Assembly: GCA_022376925.1 (NCBI GenBank)
Contig: JAIOJX010000004.1
Span: 121,483,123 to 121,547,122, forward strand
Length of the DNA: 64,000 nt
From: Tragulus kanchil
Lineage: Eukaryota; Chordata; Mammalia; Artiodactyla; Tragulidae
Direction: 5' to 3'
A program made the translations under genes and the position numbers. Of the stretch, positions 22,965 to 35,641 are shown piece after piece. Under the pieces are notes generated by a model that was not told the DNA's origin, searched no databases, and saw only the letters and a list, made by a program, of their open reading frames with translations. Position 1 is the first letter of the stretch. Each line of letters opens with the position of its first letter.

Positions 22965-23542
22965 CATAAATTCTCCGGCACTCAGCTTTCTTTATGGTTC
23001 AACTCTCATATCCGTACATGACTACTGCAAAAATCATTGCTTCAACTATGTAAACCATTGTCAGCAAAGTAATGTCTTTGATCTTTTTCCTTTTGTCTCT
23101 GCTTTTTAAATATACTATGTAGGTTTGTCATAGCTTTACTTCCAAAGAGCAAGAATATTTTAATTTCATGGTTGTTGTCACTGCCCACAGTGATTTTGGA
23201 GCACAAGACAATAAAGCCTGCCGCTGTTTCCATTCTTTCCCCATCTATTTGCCATGAAGTGTTGGGACTAGATGCCATTACAAAGTTTGTTGAATGCTAA
23301 GTTCTAAGTCAGCTTTTTCACTCTCTTCTTTCACCCTCATTAAGAGCCTATTTAGTTCCTCTTCATTTCAGGCCATTAGAGTGGTATCATCTGCTATCTG
23401 AGGTTGTTGATATTTCTCCCAGAAATTTTGATTCCAGCTTGCGCTTCATCCAGACTAGAATTTCACATGATGTACTCTGCATAGAAGTTAAATAAGCAGG
23501 GTGACAATACAAGAGCCTTGGCTTACTCCTTTTCCTATTTTA
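22965..23542 (-). mobile_element. BovB LINE, reverse transcriptase C-terminal region, antisense
   Basis: The sequence continues the reverse complement of BovB: CAGCTTTCTTTATGGTTCAA, GTTTCCATTCTTTCCCCATC, AGTTAAATAAGCAGGGTGAC. The minus-strand frame at 23042-23278 contains NTSWQIDGERMETAAGFI and HEIKIFLLFGSKAMTNLHSI, resembling the BovB polyprotein after its catalytic domain. Stops on both sides show it is a dead remnant. It ends at SINE copy 4. Confidence 0.88.
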
Positions 23543-23882
23543 TTTGATTTTGTATTTATTTTTATTTCTTTTAAACATTTATTTTATTTATTTATCTTTT
23601 GGGGGGTGAGGTGGGGAGGGCAGGCCACTTCCATTGGTCTTTCATTTCTCTATTTTCATCCGTCTTTGTTCTTTGGCTCTGTGGGCCTCCCATAGTGGTG
23701 GCCTCTGTCATCGCAGAGCGCCGGCTCTGGGCACATGCGCTCCAGAGCTCCAGCTCGGTAATTGGACACATCAGTCCAGCCTCTCCGCAGCACGTGGGAT
23801 CTTCCCAGGCCAGGGATCGAACCGGCGCCCCTTGCACTGCAAGGCAAGGTGTCCTTACCCACTGGACCACCAGGGGAAGCCC
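23543..23882 (-). mobile_element. tRNA-head SINE with long body (copy 4), inserted in BovB
   Basis: Antisense copy with TTTATTTATCTTTTGGGGGG tail complement, the body (TTCTTTGGCTCTGTGGGCCT, GGGCACATGCGCTCC) and the inverted head ending CTGGACCACCAGGGGAAGCC. TCCTTTTCCTATTTTA at 23527-23542 and 23883-23898 is a perfect 16 bp target-site duplication. Overlapping frames on both strands (23592-23937) come from this SINE. Repeated at 24652-24991. Confidence 0.94.
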
Positions 23883-24640
23883 TCCTTTTCCTATTTTAAA
23901 CCTTCACACTCCAGGATATCTGGCTCTAGGTGAGTGACCATACAGTCATGATTAGTCAGGTCATTAAGACCTTTTTTTATATAGCTCTGCTGTGTATTAT
24001 TGCCACCTCTTCTTAATCTCTTCTGTTTCTGTAGGTCCTTGCCATTTTTGTCCTTTATTCTGCCCAACTTTGCATGAAATGTTCCCTTAATATCTCACAT
24101 TTTTTTGAAGAGATTTCTAGTCTCTTTCATTCTAGTGTTTTCTCTATTTCTTTGCATTTGTTCATGTAGGAAGGCTTTCTTATCTCTCCTTGCTATTCTC
24201 TGGAGTCCTGCATTCAGTTGGGACCATCTTGCCTTTTCTCCACTGCCTTTCATATCTCTTCTTTTCTCAGTTATTTGTAAGGCCTCCTCAGACAACCATT
24301 TTGCCTTTTTACATTTCTTTTACTTTGGGATGATTTTGGACCTCCCATACAATGCTACGAACCTCTGTCCACAGTTCTTCAAACACTCTGTTTATCAGAT
24401 CTACTCCCTTAAAACTTTTCATCACTTCCACTGTGAGGAATTTAATTTAGACCAATTCCTGAATGGCTTATAGTTTTCCCCACTCTCTTTGATTTAAATC
24501 TTAATTTTGCAGTAAGGAGCTCATGATCTGAGCCACAGTCTGCCCCTGGTCTTGTTTTTGCTGACTGTATAGTGCTTCTCCAGCTTCAACTGCAAAGACT
24601 ATAATCAATCTGATTTCAGTATTGACCATCTGGTGATCAG
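23883..24640 (-). mobile_element. BovB LINE, internal/5' part, antisense
   Basis: After the SINE, the LINE resumes with CACACTCCAGGATATCTGGC, TTGCATGAAATGTTCCCTTA, TATCTCTCCTTGCTATTCTC, GAGCCACAGTCTGCCCCTGG and GACCATCTGGTGAT. The minus-strand frame at 24095-24295 includes LNAGLQRIARRDKKAFLHEQ, typical of BovB before the reverse transcriptase domain. From my knowledge of BovB order, several hundred bases covering the catalytic part are missing at about 23899. Repeated at 24992-25745. Confidence 0.88.
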
Positions 24641-24651
24641 TCACCTTTTTA

Positions 24652-24991
24652 TTTGATTTTGTATTTATTTTTATTTCTTTTAAACATTTATTTTATTTAT
24701 TTATCTTTTGGGGGGTGAGGTGGGGAGGGCAGGCCACTTCCATTGGTCTTTCATTTCTCTATTTTCATCCGTCTTTGTTCTTTGGCTCTGTGGGCCTCCC
24801 ATAGTGGTGGCCTCTGTCATCGCAGAGCGCCGGCTCTGGGCACATGCGCTCCAGAGCTCCAGCTCGGTAATTGGACACATCAGTCCAGCCTCTCCGCAGC
24901 ACGTGGGATCTTCCCAGGCCAGGGATCGAACCGGCGCCCCTTGCACTGCAAGGCAAGGTGTCCTTACCCACTGGACCACCAGGGGAAGCCC
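24652..24991 (-). mobile_element. SINE copy 4, duplicate
   Basis: Same insertion as 23543-23882, displaced by 1109 bases. Its left target-site repeat is cut off because the duplication starts at the SINE edge; the right one is present at 24992. Confidence 0.92.
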
Positions 24992-25830
24992 TCCTTTTCC
25001 TATTTTAAACCTTCACACTCCAGGATATCTGGCTCTAGGTGAGTGACCATACAGTCATGATTAGTCAGGTCATTAAGACCTTTTTTTATATAGCTCTGCT
25101 GTGTATTATTGCCACCTCTTCTTAATCTCTTCTGTTTCTGTAGGTCCTTGCCATTTTTGTCCTTTATTCTGCCCAACTTTGCATGAAATGTTCCCTTAAT
25201 ATCTCACATTTTTTTGAAGAGATTTCTAGTCTCTTTCATTCTAGTGTTTTCTATTTCTTTGCATTTGTTCATGTAGGAAGGCTTTCTTATCTCTCCTTGC
25301 TATTCTCTGGAGTCCTGCATTCAGTTGGGACCATCTTGCCTTTTCTCCACTGCCTTTCATATCTCTTCTTTTCTCAGTTATTTGTAAGGCCTCCTCAGAC
25401 AACCATTTTGCCTTTTTACATTTCTTTTACTTTGGGATGATTTTGGACCTCCCATACAATGCTACGAACCTCTGTCCACAGTTCTTCAAACACTCTGTTT
25501 ATCAGATCTACTCCCTTAAAACTTTTCATCACTTCCACTGTGAGGAATTTAATTTAGACCAATTCCTGAATGGCTTATAGTTTTCCCCACTCTCTTTGAT
25601 TTAAATCTTAATTTTGCAGTAAGGAGCTCATGATCTGAGCCACAGTCTGCCCCTGGTCTTGTTTTTGCTGACTGTATAGTGCTTCTCCAGCTTCAACTGC
25701 AAAGACTATAATCAATCTGATTTCAGTATTGACCATCTGGTGATGTCCATGTGTAGAGTCATCTCTTCTGTTGTTGAAAGAGGGTGTTTACTATGATCAC
25801 AGTGTTTTCTTCACAAAACTCTGTTAGCTG
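24992..25830 (-). mobile_element. BovB internal/5' part, second copy with true continuation
   Basis: Second copy of 23883-24640, followed by about 85 further bases of BovB (TGTCCATGTGTAGAGTCATC, GAGGGTGTTTACTATGATCA, ACAAAACTCTGTTAG). The LINE fades out near 25830, which is the 5' limit of this fragment. The last part is repeated at 26861-26961 in duplication 10. Confidence 0.87.
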
Positions 25831-27969
25831 TTCAACTTCAGCTTTTTTAGGCATTAGTGAAAATTCTAAATGAGTTATGGGCTAAAAAGTATTTAAGTGA
25901 CAAATATCTAGAGATATAAAATGCTGGAAGTATTGCAAATTAAAACCCATCTAAGATATTATTTAAAAGGAAAATTATATCCTTAAGTAAATAAATTAGG
26001 GGAAAGTGGAAAAACAGTGAACCAATATTAAATACAAAGCTAAAATAAGAAAACTGAGCAAATTCAATGAAAATAGTAGAAAGAATATACCAGAATTGAA
26101 ATTAGTGAACTAGAAAGTAAAGTAACATTAGAGATCATTTTTTATGCTTAATCTTTGAAAAGATCGATAAAATATATTTCTGGAAAATTTGACTAGAGGA
26201 AGAAAGAATAAAAGCAAATAAATATAACTGAGAAAAAAATAATATAATGGCAGACAAGGCTACAATTTAAAAACATAAGGAAATTCTACATGCATAATTT
26301 TGAATTCTTAGATGAAAAACCAGGAAAGCCTATTTATTTTTAAGATTAGAACAAACCCTACATTCAAAGCAGAATTAAATATCAATTTTCCTTAAGTACA
26401 AAGTCATAAATAAAATATTAGCAAATCAAATACAGAAATGTCGATTAAAAAAAGAATTATGACGAAGTGAATTTTCCAAATAATTCAAGGATGATTTTGC
26501 TGGAGTTTAAGGCAAATCACACAGAGATGTGCCTCTTTGGCATACAGATTCTTTCAAACTGAAAAGAAGCAAGAGCCAAAAGACTCAGGAGTAACCTTTG
26601 AACTTCCCCTTAACCATGTTAAAAAGAAAAAAAAAGACCTTAAGGTCTTTTAGGAAGGAGCTACTACAATTGGTAACTGTAAAATATGAACTATGTGTGG
26701 TAGATAGCAAGGAAACGAGTAAGGTCCATTTGATCAAAGCCCTCTGTGTCCCATTGTTTCTAGATGGCCCAGCAAGCATTCGTTTAACAAACAAATTTTT
26801 TTGTTTGTAAATTATCTCACTTCCTTTTGAAGTTCCAGTTTTTCAAATCAATCTGTTCTTTGACCATCTGGTGATGTCCATGTGTAGAGTCATCTCTTCT
26901 GTTGTTGAAAGAGGGTGTTTACTATGATCACAGTGTTTTCTTCACAAAACTCTGTTAGCTGTTCAACTTCAGCTTTTTTAGGCATTAGTGAAAATTCTAA
27001 ATGAGTTATGGGCTAAAAAGTATTTAAGTGACAAATATCTAGAGATATAAAATGCTGGAAGTATTGCAAATTAAAACCCATCTAAGATATTATTTAAAAG
27101 GAAAATTATATCCTTAAGTAAATAAATTAGGGGAAAGTGGAAAAACAGTGAACCAATATTAAATACAAAGCTAAAATAAGAAAACTGAGCAAATTCAATG
27201 AAAATAGTAGAAAGAATATACCAGAATTGAAATTAGTGAACTAGAAAGTAAAGTAACATTAGAGATCATTTTTTATGCTTAATCTTTGAAAAGATCGATA
27301 AAATATATTTCTGGAAAATTTGACTAGAGGAAGAAAGAATAAAAGCAAATAAATATAACTGAGAAAAAAATAATATAATGGCAGACAAGGCTACAATTTA
27401 AAAACATAAGGAAATTCTACATGCATAATTTTGAATTCTTAGATGAAAAACCAGGAAAGCCTATTTATTTTTAAGATTAGAACAAACCCTACATTCAAAG
27501 CAGAATTAAATATCAATTTTCCTTAAGTACAAAGTCATAAATAAAATATTAGCAAATCAAATACAGAAATGTCGATTAAAAAAAGAATTATGACGAAGTG
27601 AATTTTCCAAATAATTCAAGGATGATTTTGCTGGAGTTTAAGGCAAATCACACAGAGATGTGCCTCTTTGGCATACAGATTCTTTCAAACTGAAAAGAAG
27701 CAAGAGCCAAAAGACTCAGGAGTAACCTTTGAACTTCCCCTTAACCATGTTAAAAAGAAAAAAAAAGACCTTAAGGTCTTTTAGGAAGGAGCTACTACAA
27801 TTGGTAACTGTAAAATATGAACTATGTGTGGTAGATAGCAAGGAAACGAGTAAGGTCCATTTGATCAAAGCCCTCTGTGTCCCATTGTTTCTAGATGGCC
27901 CAGCAAGCATTCGTTTAACAAACAAATTTTTTTGTTTGTAAATTATCTCACTTCCTTTTGAAGTTCCAG
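25729..27969. repeat. Tandem duplication 10, unit about 1131 bp
   Basis: TTGACCATCTGGTGATGTCC at 25729 recurs at 26860 (offset 1131). The first copy ends at GAAGTTCCAG near 26838, then about 21 bases of filler (26839-26859). The second copy ends at the same words at 27969. Apart from the BovB edge, the unit is unclassified A-rich DNA. Paired frames near 26.6 and 27.7 kb are identical. Confidence 0.93.
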
Positions 27970-28017
27970 ACCTCTACCTCCTTATCCAAAATCCCAAATG
28001 ACTTAAATACCTCATCC

Positions 28018-30322
28018 TGCCTTACTATCTCTGGAATTCTTCAAGCTTACGTGAATTCTCCATGAGTATATACTAAATTTAATATTCTACTGCTAACCTA
28101 TCTTAGGTCATTTTAATTATTTGACCAGACAAAAGAACTAAAGAAAAGGGGGTGGGAGAGAGGAAGGGTTTGGATATTCTCTCTCTCTCACAATTCTAAA
28201 TTAGAAAATCCAGTATCCTAAGATTCTTTGTTGAATGGATTATGATGGAAAAGAATCCTATGACCTTGTAAAGATGTGCTATATAGCATTCAATAAAATT
28301 ACTCATTTGTGAGTAGAAAAACAAAAAGGCAAAAAAGTCTTAATCAACTAAGAACAGAAGTACTTTGAGTAAACATTAGGTTCAATGGTGAAACTTTAGA
28401 AGCATTCCCAATAAAGTCAGGAAAGATTCTTTGAGGTACTAATTAGTCCCCCCTCCCCCCAAAAAAAGTTAAAACTGGCCTTAACGATGAAATAAAGGGG
28501 CATTTCCTTTTCTCAATAGCTCTGTGAATGGACAGCCCACACAATCCACACACAGACTTTCTATTGATGGCAATGGGATTAGTGTGAGATTTAAGTACAA
28601 AACAAGCAATTAAGTTCCACCCTTTGTTTAAAAGATTTCCTATGCAAGATGTTAAAGGCAAGCCTTCACATTTAAAACCTTATGAACTCTTTGGGTGATC
28701 AAACTTGGTACACTAATAAGTCAGGCAGAGTAACATAAGTCCTAAACATAAAAGTTTTTCAATTTTAAAAGGTTTCTTATGGTCATTAAACATTTCAGAC
28801 AAATACTCATTATAAACTAATTGGTAGCAAATGTTCATTTGAAAACTTAAGCTGGCTTTGAGTTATAGTGGTTTGGTTTTGAGACTTAAAAACTAAAATA
28901 ATGAGAAAAAATTGTGAGTATCTTTCCATGCTTAAAAATTTCAGTCAGCAAAACCTATTGTTTTTTAGATGCCAATTCTGAATAAAGCGAGCCATCTAAT
29001 CCAGAGTGAGGGAACCCTTTCTAAATTCTTTATATCATGAAAATAGTTTCTTCTGATGTGTCTTCCCCCTTTCCCACTGTTATTCTTGAGACCTGTTGAG
29101 ACTTGTTTGTGAAAATCTCCTTAAATTTTGAAATCCTGAGGATTAGAAACAGGCATTTTCTGTAGAGATGCCTTACTATCTCTGGAATTCTTCAAGCTTA
29201 CGTGAATTCTCCATGAGTATATACTAAATTTAATATTCTACTGCTAACCTATCTTAGGTCATTTTAATTATTTGACCAGACAAAAGAACTAAAGAAAAGG
29301 GGGTGGGAGAGAGGAAGGGTTTGGATATTCTCTCTCTCACAATTCTAAATTAGAAAATCCAGTATCCTAAGATTCTTTGTTGAATGGATTATGATGGAAA
29401 AGAATCCTATGACCTTGTAAAGATGTGCTATATAGCATTCAATAAAATTACTCATTTGTGAGTAGAAAAACAAAAAGGCAAAAAAGTCTTAATCAACTAA
29501 GAACAGAAGTACTTTGAGTAAACATTAGGTTCAATGGTGAAACTTTAGAAGCATTCCCAATAAAGTCAGGAAAGATTCTTTGAGGTACTAATTAGTCCCC
29601 CCTCCCCCCAAAAAAAGTTAAAACTGGCCTTAACGATGAAATAAAGGGGCATTTCCTTTTCTCAATAGCTCTGTGAATGGACAGCCCACACAATCCACAC
29701 ACAGACTTTCTATTGATGGCAATGGGATTAGTGTGAGATTTAAGTACAAAACAAGCAATTAAGTTCCACCCTTTGTTTAAAAGATTTCCTATGCAAGATG
29801 TTAAAGGCAAGCCTTCACATTTAAAACCTTATGAACTCTTTGGGTGATCAAACTTGGTACACTAATAAGTCAGGCAGAGTAACATAAGTCCTAAACATAA
29901 AAGTTTTTCAATTTTAAAAGGTTTCTTATGGTCATTAAACATTTCAGACAAATACTCATTATAAACTAATTGGTAGCAAATGTTCATTTGAAAACTTAAG
30001 CTGGCTTTGAGTTATAGTGGTTTGGTTTTGAGACTTAAAAACTAAAATAATGAGAAAAAATTGTGAGTATCTTTCCATGCTTAAAAATTTCAGTCAGCAA
30101 AACCTATTGTTTTTTAGATGCCAATTCTGAATAAAGCGAGCCATCTAATCCAGAGTGAGGGAACCCTTTCTAAATTCTTTATATCATGAAAATAGTTTCT
30201 TCTGATGTGTCTTCCCCCTTTCCCACTGTTATTCTTGAGACCTGTTGAGACTTGTTTGTGAAAATCTCCTTAAATTTTGAAATCCTGAGGATTAGAAACA
30301 GGCATTTTCTGTAGAGATGCCT
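28018..30322. repeat. Tandem duplication 11, unit about 1150 bp
   Basis: TGCCTTACTATCTCTGGAAT at 28018 recurs at 29169. The offset falls from 1151 to 1149 because a CT microsatellite (about 28180-28190) has one CT less in the second copy. The join is at TGTAGAGATGCC with no filler. Contents are unclassified single-copy-like DNA. Confidence 0.93.
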
Positions 30323-32288
30323 ACCCATTCTTAGGATTCCATTACCTTTTCTTGTTGTTCTACAGAAACAAGATTTCTGGAGCATCATGATGTGAACTAA
30401 GTACCTCAGTATCTCCACAGATAGTTTATTAGTGTATTACTCAATCTCACTATAGCTTCTTTGTCTCACTTATTTTACACATATTTTATCTATTCCACCA
30501 GCGAGTCTACTTTAAAAAGTGGTTGCTTTCATTATAACCACAAAGCGTCATAAATGTTTCTGCAGCAAGGTTACAGAACATTAAGAAACTGTCAGCTTTG
30601 CTGAGCACGTGGTGGGTGCCTCACTCCAGTCCTGGCCCTGCTGGAAACAGAGAAGCATTTTGGTTTATTAACCAGGCAGCACTAGCATCCAAATCAAGAC
30701 CAGTTTGGTGCTGTATGGCCATGACTGTGCAACAGAAAACTGCTCTCAGAGAAAGCAAATGACATGGGAGAGGAGCCATGTTGTGGAAAGTTCTATCAAT
30801 TCAGAAATTAAAACTGGTGGGAAAATGGTGATGAACATTATGGAGTTTTGCTGTATAGTCAGCTCAACAAGCCACTGGCATTCCATTTGTTGAGGGCTAC
30901 CTGGATAGACACATCATATCTATAGAATTTCTAACTTGCCTGCAATTTCTCAGAAACATCATTTAAAAAACATTTATTCTTCACTAAAAAAGAAAGAAAC
31001 TATCAGCATGTATAAACTATCTGATTTTTTTCTTGTAATCATTTTTACATGATTCCAAGTCACTTGAATTTAACTGTTACTGTATTAACAATTACTCTTT
31101 TTTAATTTCCTCTCAGATATTTTCTCTCACTCTTTGTTAGGTTAAATTGCTTGTCATTGACAAATTCTTTCCTGTTACTACTCTTAAAAATTTCAGTCAG
31201 CAAAACCTATTGTTTTTTAGATGCCAATTCTGAATAAAGCGAGCCATCTAATCCAGAGTGAGGGAACCCTTTCTAAATTCTTTATATCATGAAAATAGTT
31301 TCTTCTGATGTGTCTTCCCCCTTTCCCACTGTTATTCTTGAGACCTGTTGAGACTTGTTTGTGAAAATCTCCTTAAATTTTGAAATCCTGAGGATTAGAA
31401 ACAGGCATTTTCTGTAGAGATGCCTACCCATTCTTAGGATTCCATTACCTTTTCTTGTTGTTCTACAGAAACAAGATTTCTGGAGCATCATGATGTGAAC
31501 TAAGTACCTCAGTATCTCCACAGATAGTTTATTAGTGTATTACTCAATCTCACTATAGCTTCTTTGTCTCACTTATTTTACACATATTTTATCTATTCCA
31601 CCAGCGAGTCTACTTTAAAAAGTGGTTGCTTTCATTATAACCACAAAGCGTCATAAATGTTTCTGCAGCAAGGTTACAGAACATTAAGAAACTGTCAGCT
31701 TTGCTGAGCACGTGGTGGGTGCCTCACTCCAGTCCTGGCCCTGCTGGAAACAGAGAAGCATTTTGGTTTATTAACCAGGCAGCACTAGCATCCAAATCAA
31801 GACCAGTTTGGTGCTGTATGGCCATGACTGTGCAACAGAAAACTGCTCTCAGAGAAAGCAAATGACATGGGAGAGGAGCCATGTTGTGGAAAGTTCTATC
31901 AATTCAGAAATTAAAACTGGTGGGAAAATGGTGATGAACATTATGGAGTTTTGCTGTATAGTCAGCTCAACAAGCCACTGGCATTCCATTTGTTGAGGGC
32001 TACCTGGATAGACACATCATATCTATAGAATTTCTAACTTGCCTGCAATTTCTCAGAAACATCATTTAAAAAACATTTATTCTTCACTAAAAAAGAAAGA
32101 AACTATCAGCATGTATAAACTATCTGATTTTTTTCTTGTAATCATTTTTACATGATTCCAAGTCACTTGAATTTAACTGTTACTGTATTAACAATTACTC
32201 TTTTTTAATTTCCTCTCAGATATTTTCTCTCACTCTTTGTTAGGTTAAATTGCTTGTCATTGACAAATTCTTTCCTGTTACTACTCTT
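30080..32288. repeat. Tandem duplication 12, unit about 1103 bp
   Basis: CTTAAAAATTTCAGTCAGCA at 30080 recurs at 31183 (offset 1103). The join at TGTTACTACTCTTA is clean. Because it overlaps duplication 11, the 30080-30320 sequence occurs three times (also about 28929-29168). No gene or repeat family is recognised; the 79- and 62-residue frames repeat unchanged. Confidence 0.93.
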
Positions 32289-33397
32289 ATTGTTAATATA
32301 TTTGACTTACCTGATCCCAATTTTCCCCATAGAAACACCCTTATAACATCTTTCTATATTCAGAATTAGCTATGCATTCTCATTCTTCATTCCTTATTTC
32401 AAGAACAAAATTCATAACTTGACTTCTACTTTCTGTCCCATGTTACCAACCAGTGATCAAATTTCTCTTCTAAGGAAATTAATTTCATGCATCCTTTCTA
32501 CAACACAATAGATTTTATTCATGAATATTCAGAAGCCACCATTATTTATCCTTCTTAGAAAATTATACTATCTCATAGAATCATGAAAGTGGAAAAATGC
32601 CTGTGTGGTCCACTAGCCCATGTTCTTACCTGTGGGGTTAAACTATCCCAGTGTAATTAATTCTTATATGATTTTAAAATAAAACAAAGAAATGAAGTCA
32701 TTTTCAGTTATTTTTGTTTTCAGATTCCAAGACATGGGAAAGGTGTGGAAGAAAGGAGAGCCTATAGTTTTTGATGTTAGGATGCTGAAAGTGAACACAG
32801 GGTAATACGAACCTGATTCTGACATAATACAAAACCCTTCTGAGTTTCCTTTAAAAAATGAGTGCTATTGACGATGACAACACTTTCCTTCCATAACAGG
32901 ACAAGCATAAATAGTTGAAAGGCTACCTTATTTTATTGAGTCAAGCAATCAACTCAATTGATTCATATGACTTATATAAACTAATTATTCTGTTTCACTT
33001 AATTTTTACAATTCCCATTTTATTTTCAATGTCCCAGGTTAATTGACTGTGCTTCTCTGGCACTACCAATTAGTGAACACCACCCTTTGCAGGTAAAATG
33101 GAGTTATATAGAGATATTAAGTTCTAAAATCATCATATAGGGTAAAAACTTCAGATGCAAATTTACTGCAAACCTATTATGAGAACACCACATTGAAGAC
33201 TGTTTCGCTATCTAAATAAATCCACCTCATCCTGTTTTTCTCCCAGGATTGAAAGGATAGATAGCTTTGTTTCATTTTAGCTGATAAGTAAGTTACTTAT
33301 GCCTGAAGACCAAGGGCCAAATTTAACAAAACTTAAAATAACTTATAACACTGGAATTATATAGCATAACAAGGTTCTTAGTTTACAGAACCATGTA
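32289..33397. other. Unique AT-rich DNA, one possible old repeat
   Basis: About 1.1 kb of single-copy sequence. Around 32575-32640 a CATAGAATCATGAAAGTGG to GTCCACTAGCCCATGTTC stretch resembles an ancient mammalian SINE-like repeat, but I cannot place it. No coding exon is seen. Confidence 0.45.
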
Positions 33398-35641
33398 AAA
33401 CCCAAACCGATTGGGAGAGCAGCAAAGCTATATATCTCCTGATGTTTATTTTGGACATTTATACATAGTCTTATTGAGTGGTATGTCAGGTAGAATTGCC
33501 TATATTATTTAAATAATAATAGTAATTATAATAATAATATGGGCATCTAACAGTTCAAGCAGGTTAAATATATACATGCCGAATCCTCACCACACTGAAG
33601 TGCAATTGTCCATGCTAACCTCACCAATGGATTACCCTCATTTGCTGGAACTCTACTACAGTTACTGACAATTACAGTCACATTATTGATGATTTTCCTT
33701 TTCTATTAACACTCCTGGTTTCTAGAATACTATAGTTTTCTTAATTCTTTTTCTACCTCGATGATACACTGAGTTATTATGGGTCTCTTCGTGAAAGCAA
33801 TTCTTAAGTATTACTGTTCCATTGATTCTTTTCTCATAACTCATCACAGTGTCTATTACCATTTTGATTATCCTGATTTCCAAATGTATAATCTCTAACC
33901 TGAGCTTTTGACTCATACGTCTTATTGTCCACTTAACATGTCTACCTGGATGTTCCATAGGGACCTTAAAACTAAGCTCATAATATTTGATCAAACCTTA
34001 TTCTACAACATTCCTTCACCTATTAATAAAGCCAGTTTGTTCTATTTCTAAACTGGGAAAAATCAGTTATCCCAGCTTCCTTTGATACTATCAAACTCTA
34101 TATAAAATTAGTCTCCATATTTTGTCAGTGCTACCTCTCAAATATTTCTGAAACCCGTCCCTCTCTATGGGGCTACTGTCTTAGTTCTAGCCAATATTGT
34201 TTCTTTCTTATATTATGACAAGAGGTTCCTTGCTGATCTCCCTAATACCAATCTCATTCCCCAAATGCCAGCTGCAATAATGCTAAAAGGATAATCTTTT
34301 GAAAAGGTTTAATACAATAGCTTAAATTTTGTCTCCTCCAAAATCGTGTACTGATATTCTAACCATCAGAACTTCAGATTGTGAATTTATTTGGAAATAC
34401 TGTCATTGCAGATGTAATTAATTGAGGTCATATTGGAGTAGGGCAGACCACTATGCAATGTAACTGGTATTCTTAAAAAAAGGGGATATTTGGACTCAGT
34501 ATGTCTCAACTTAAATAATAATAATATGGGCATTCCTAAACCCAAACCGATTGGGAGAGCAGCAAAGCTATATATCTCCTGATGTTTATTTTGGACATTT
34601 ATACATAGTCTTATTGAGTGGTATGTCAGGTAGAATTGCCTATATTATTTAAATAATAATAGTAATTATAATAATAATATGGGCATCTAACAGTTCAAGC
34701 AGGTTAAATATATACATGCCGAATCCTCACCACACTGAAGTGCAATTGTCCATGCTAACCTCACCAATGGATTACCCTCATTTGCTGGAACTCTACTACA
34801 GTTACTGACAATTACAGTCACATTATTGATGATTTTCCTTTTCTATTAACACTCCTGGTTTCTAGAATACTATAGTTTTCTTAATTCTTTTTCTACCTCG
34901 ATGATACACTGAGTTATTATGGGTCTCTCTTCGTGAAAGCAATTCTTAAGTATTACTGTTCCATTGATTCTTTTCTCATAACTCATCACAGTGTCTATTA
35001 CCATTTTGATTATCCTGATTTCCAAATGTATAATCTCTAACCTGAGCTTTTGACTCATACGTCTTATTGTCCACTTAACATGTCTACCTGGATGTTCCAT
35101 AGGGACCTTAAAACTAAGCTCATAATATTTGATCAAACCTTATTCTACAACATTCCTTCACCTATTAATAAAGCCAGTTTGTTCTATTTCTAAACTGGGA
35201 AAAATCAGTTATCCCAGCTTCCTTTGATACTATCAAACTCTATATAAAATTAGTCTCCATATTTTGTCAGTGCTACCTCTCAAATATTTCTGAAACCCGT
35301 CCCTCTCTATGGGGCTACTGTCTTAGTTCTAGCCAATATTGTTTCTTTCTTATATTATGACAAGAGGTTCCTTGCTGATCTCCCTAATACCAATCTCATT
35401 CCCCAAATGCCAGCTGCAATAATGCTAAAAGGATAATCTTTTGAAAAGGTTTAATACAATAGCTTAAATTTTGTCTCCTCCAAAATCGTGTACTGATATT
35501 CTAACCATCAGAACTTCAGATTGTGAATTTATTTGGAAATACTGTCATTGCAGATGTAATTAATTGAGGTCATATTGGAGTAGGGCAGACCACTATGCAA
35601 TGTAACTGGTATTCTTAAAAAAAGGGGATATTTGGACTCAG
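33398..35641. repeat. Tandem duplication 13, unit about 1140 bp
   Basis: AAACCCAAACCGATTGGGAG near 33400 recurs near 34540 (offset 1140). The first copy ends at GGATATTTGGACTCAG (34499). The filler at 34500-34537 contains TTAAATAATAATAATATGGG, a garbled piece of the unit itself from about 33520-33543. A CT difference near 34925 (GGGTCTCTTCG against GGGTCTCTCTTCG) shifts the frame of the minus-strand ORF, so it is not coding. Confidence 0.93.
34325..34499 (+). mobile_element. MLT1-like LTR, 5' part only (first duplicate)
   Basis: Same as the start of 35465-35912. It is cut at 34499, where the first unit of duplication 13 stops. Confidence 0.65.

Larger units (their letters stand above)
23538..25745. 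repeat. Tandem duplication 9, unit about 1109 bp
   Basis: TTTTATTTGATTTTGTATTT at about 23539 recurs at about 24648 (offset 1109). The first copy ends at GACCATCTGGTGAT (24636); about 11 bases of filler follow. The second copy ends at the same words (25745) and runs on correctly into more BovB. A TCTC loss near 25250 is one of few differences, which is why the 122-codon frame at 24105 is absent from the second copy. Confidence 0.93.

Noticed and set aside
23042..24295. Functional reverse transcriptase gene
   Set aside because: The matching pieces lie on the minus strand within a BovB LINE broken by two SINEs, stops and an apparent deletion. No intact catalytic domain is present.
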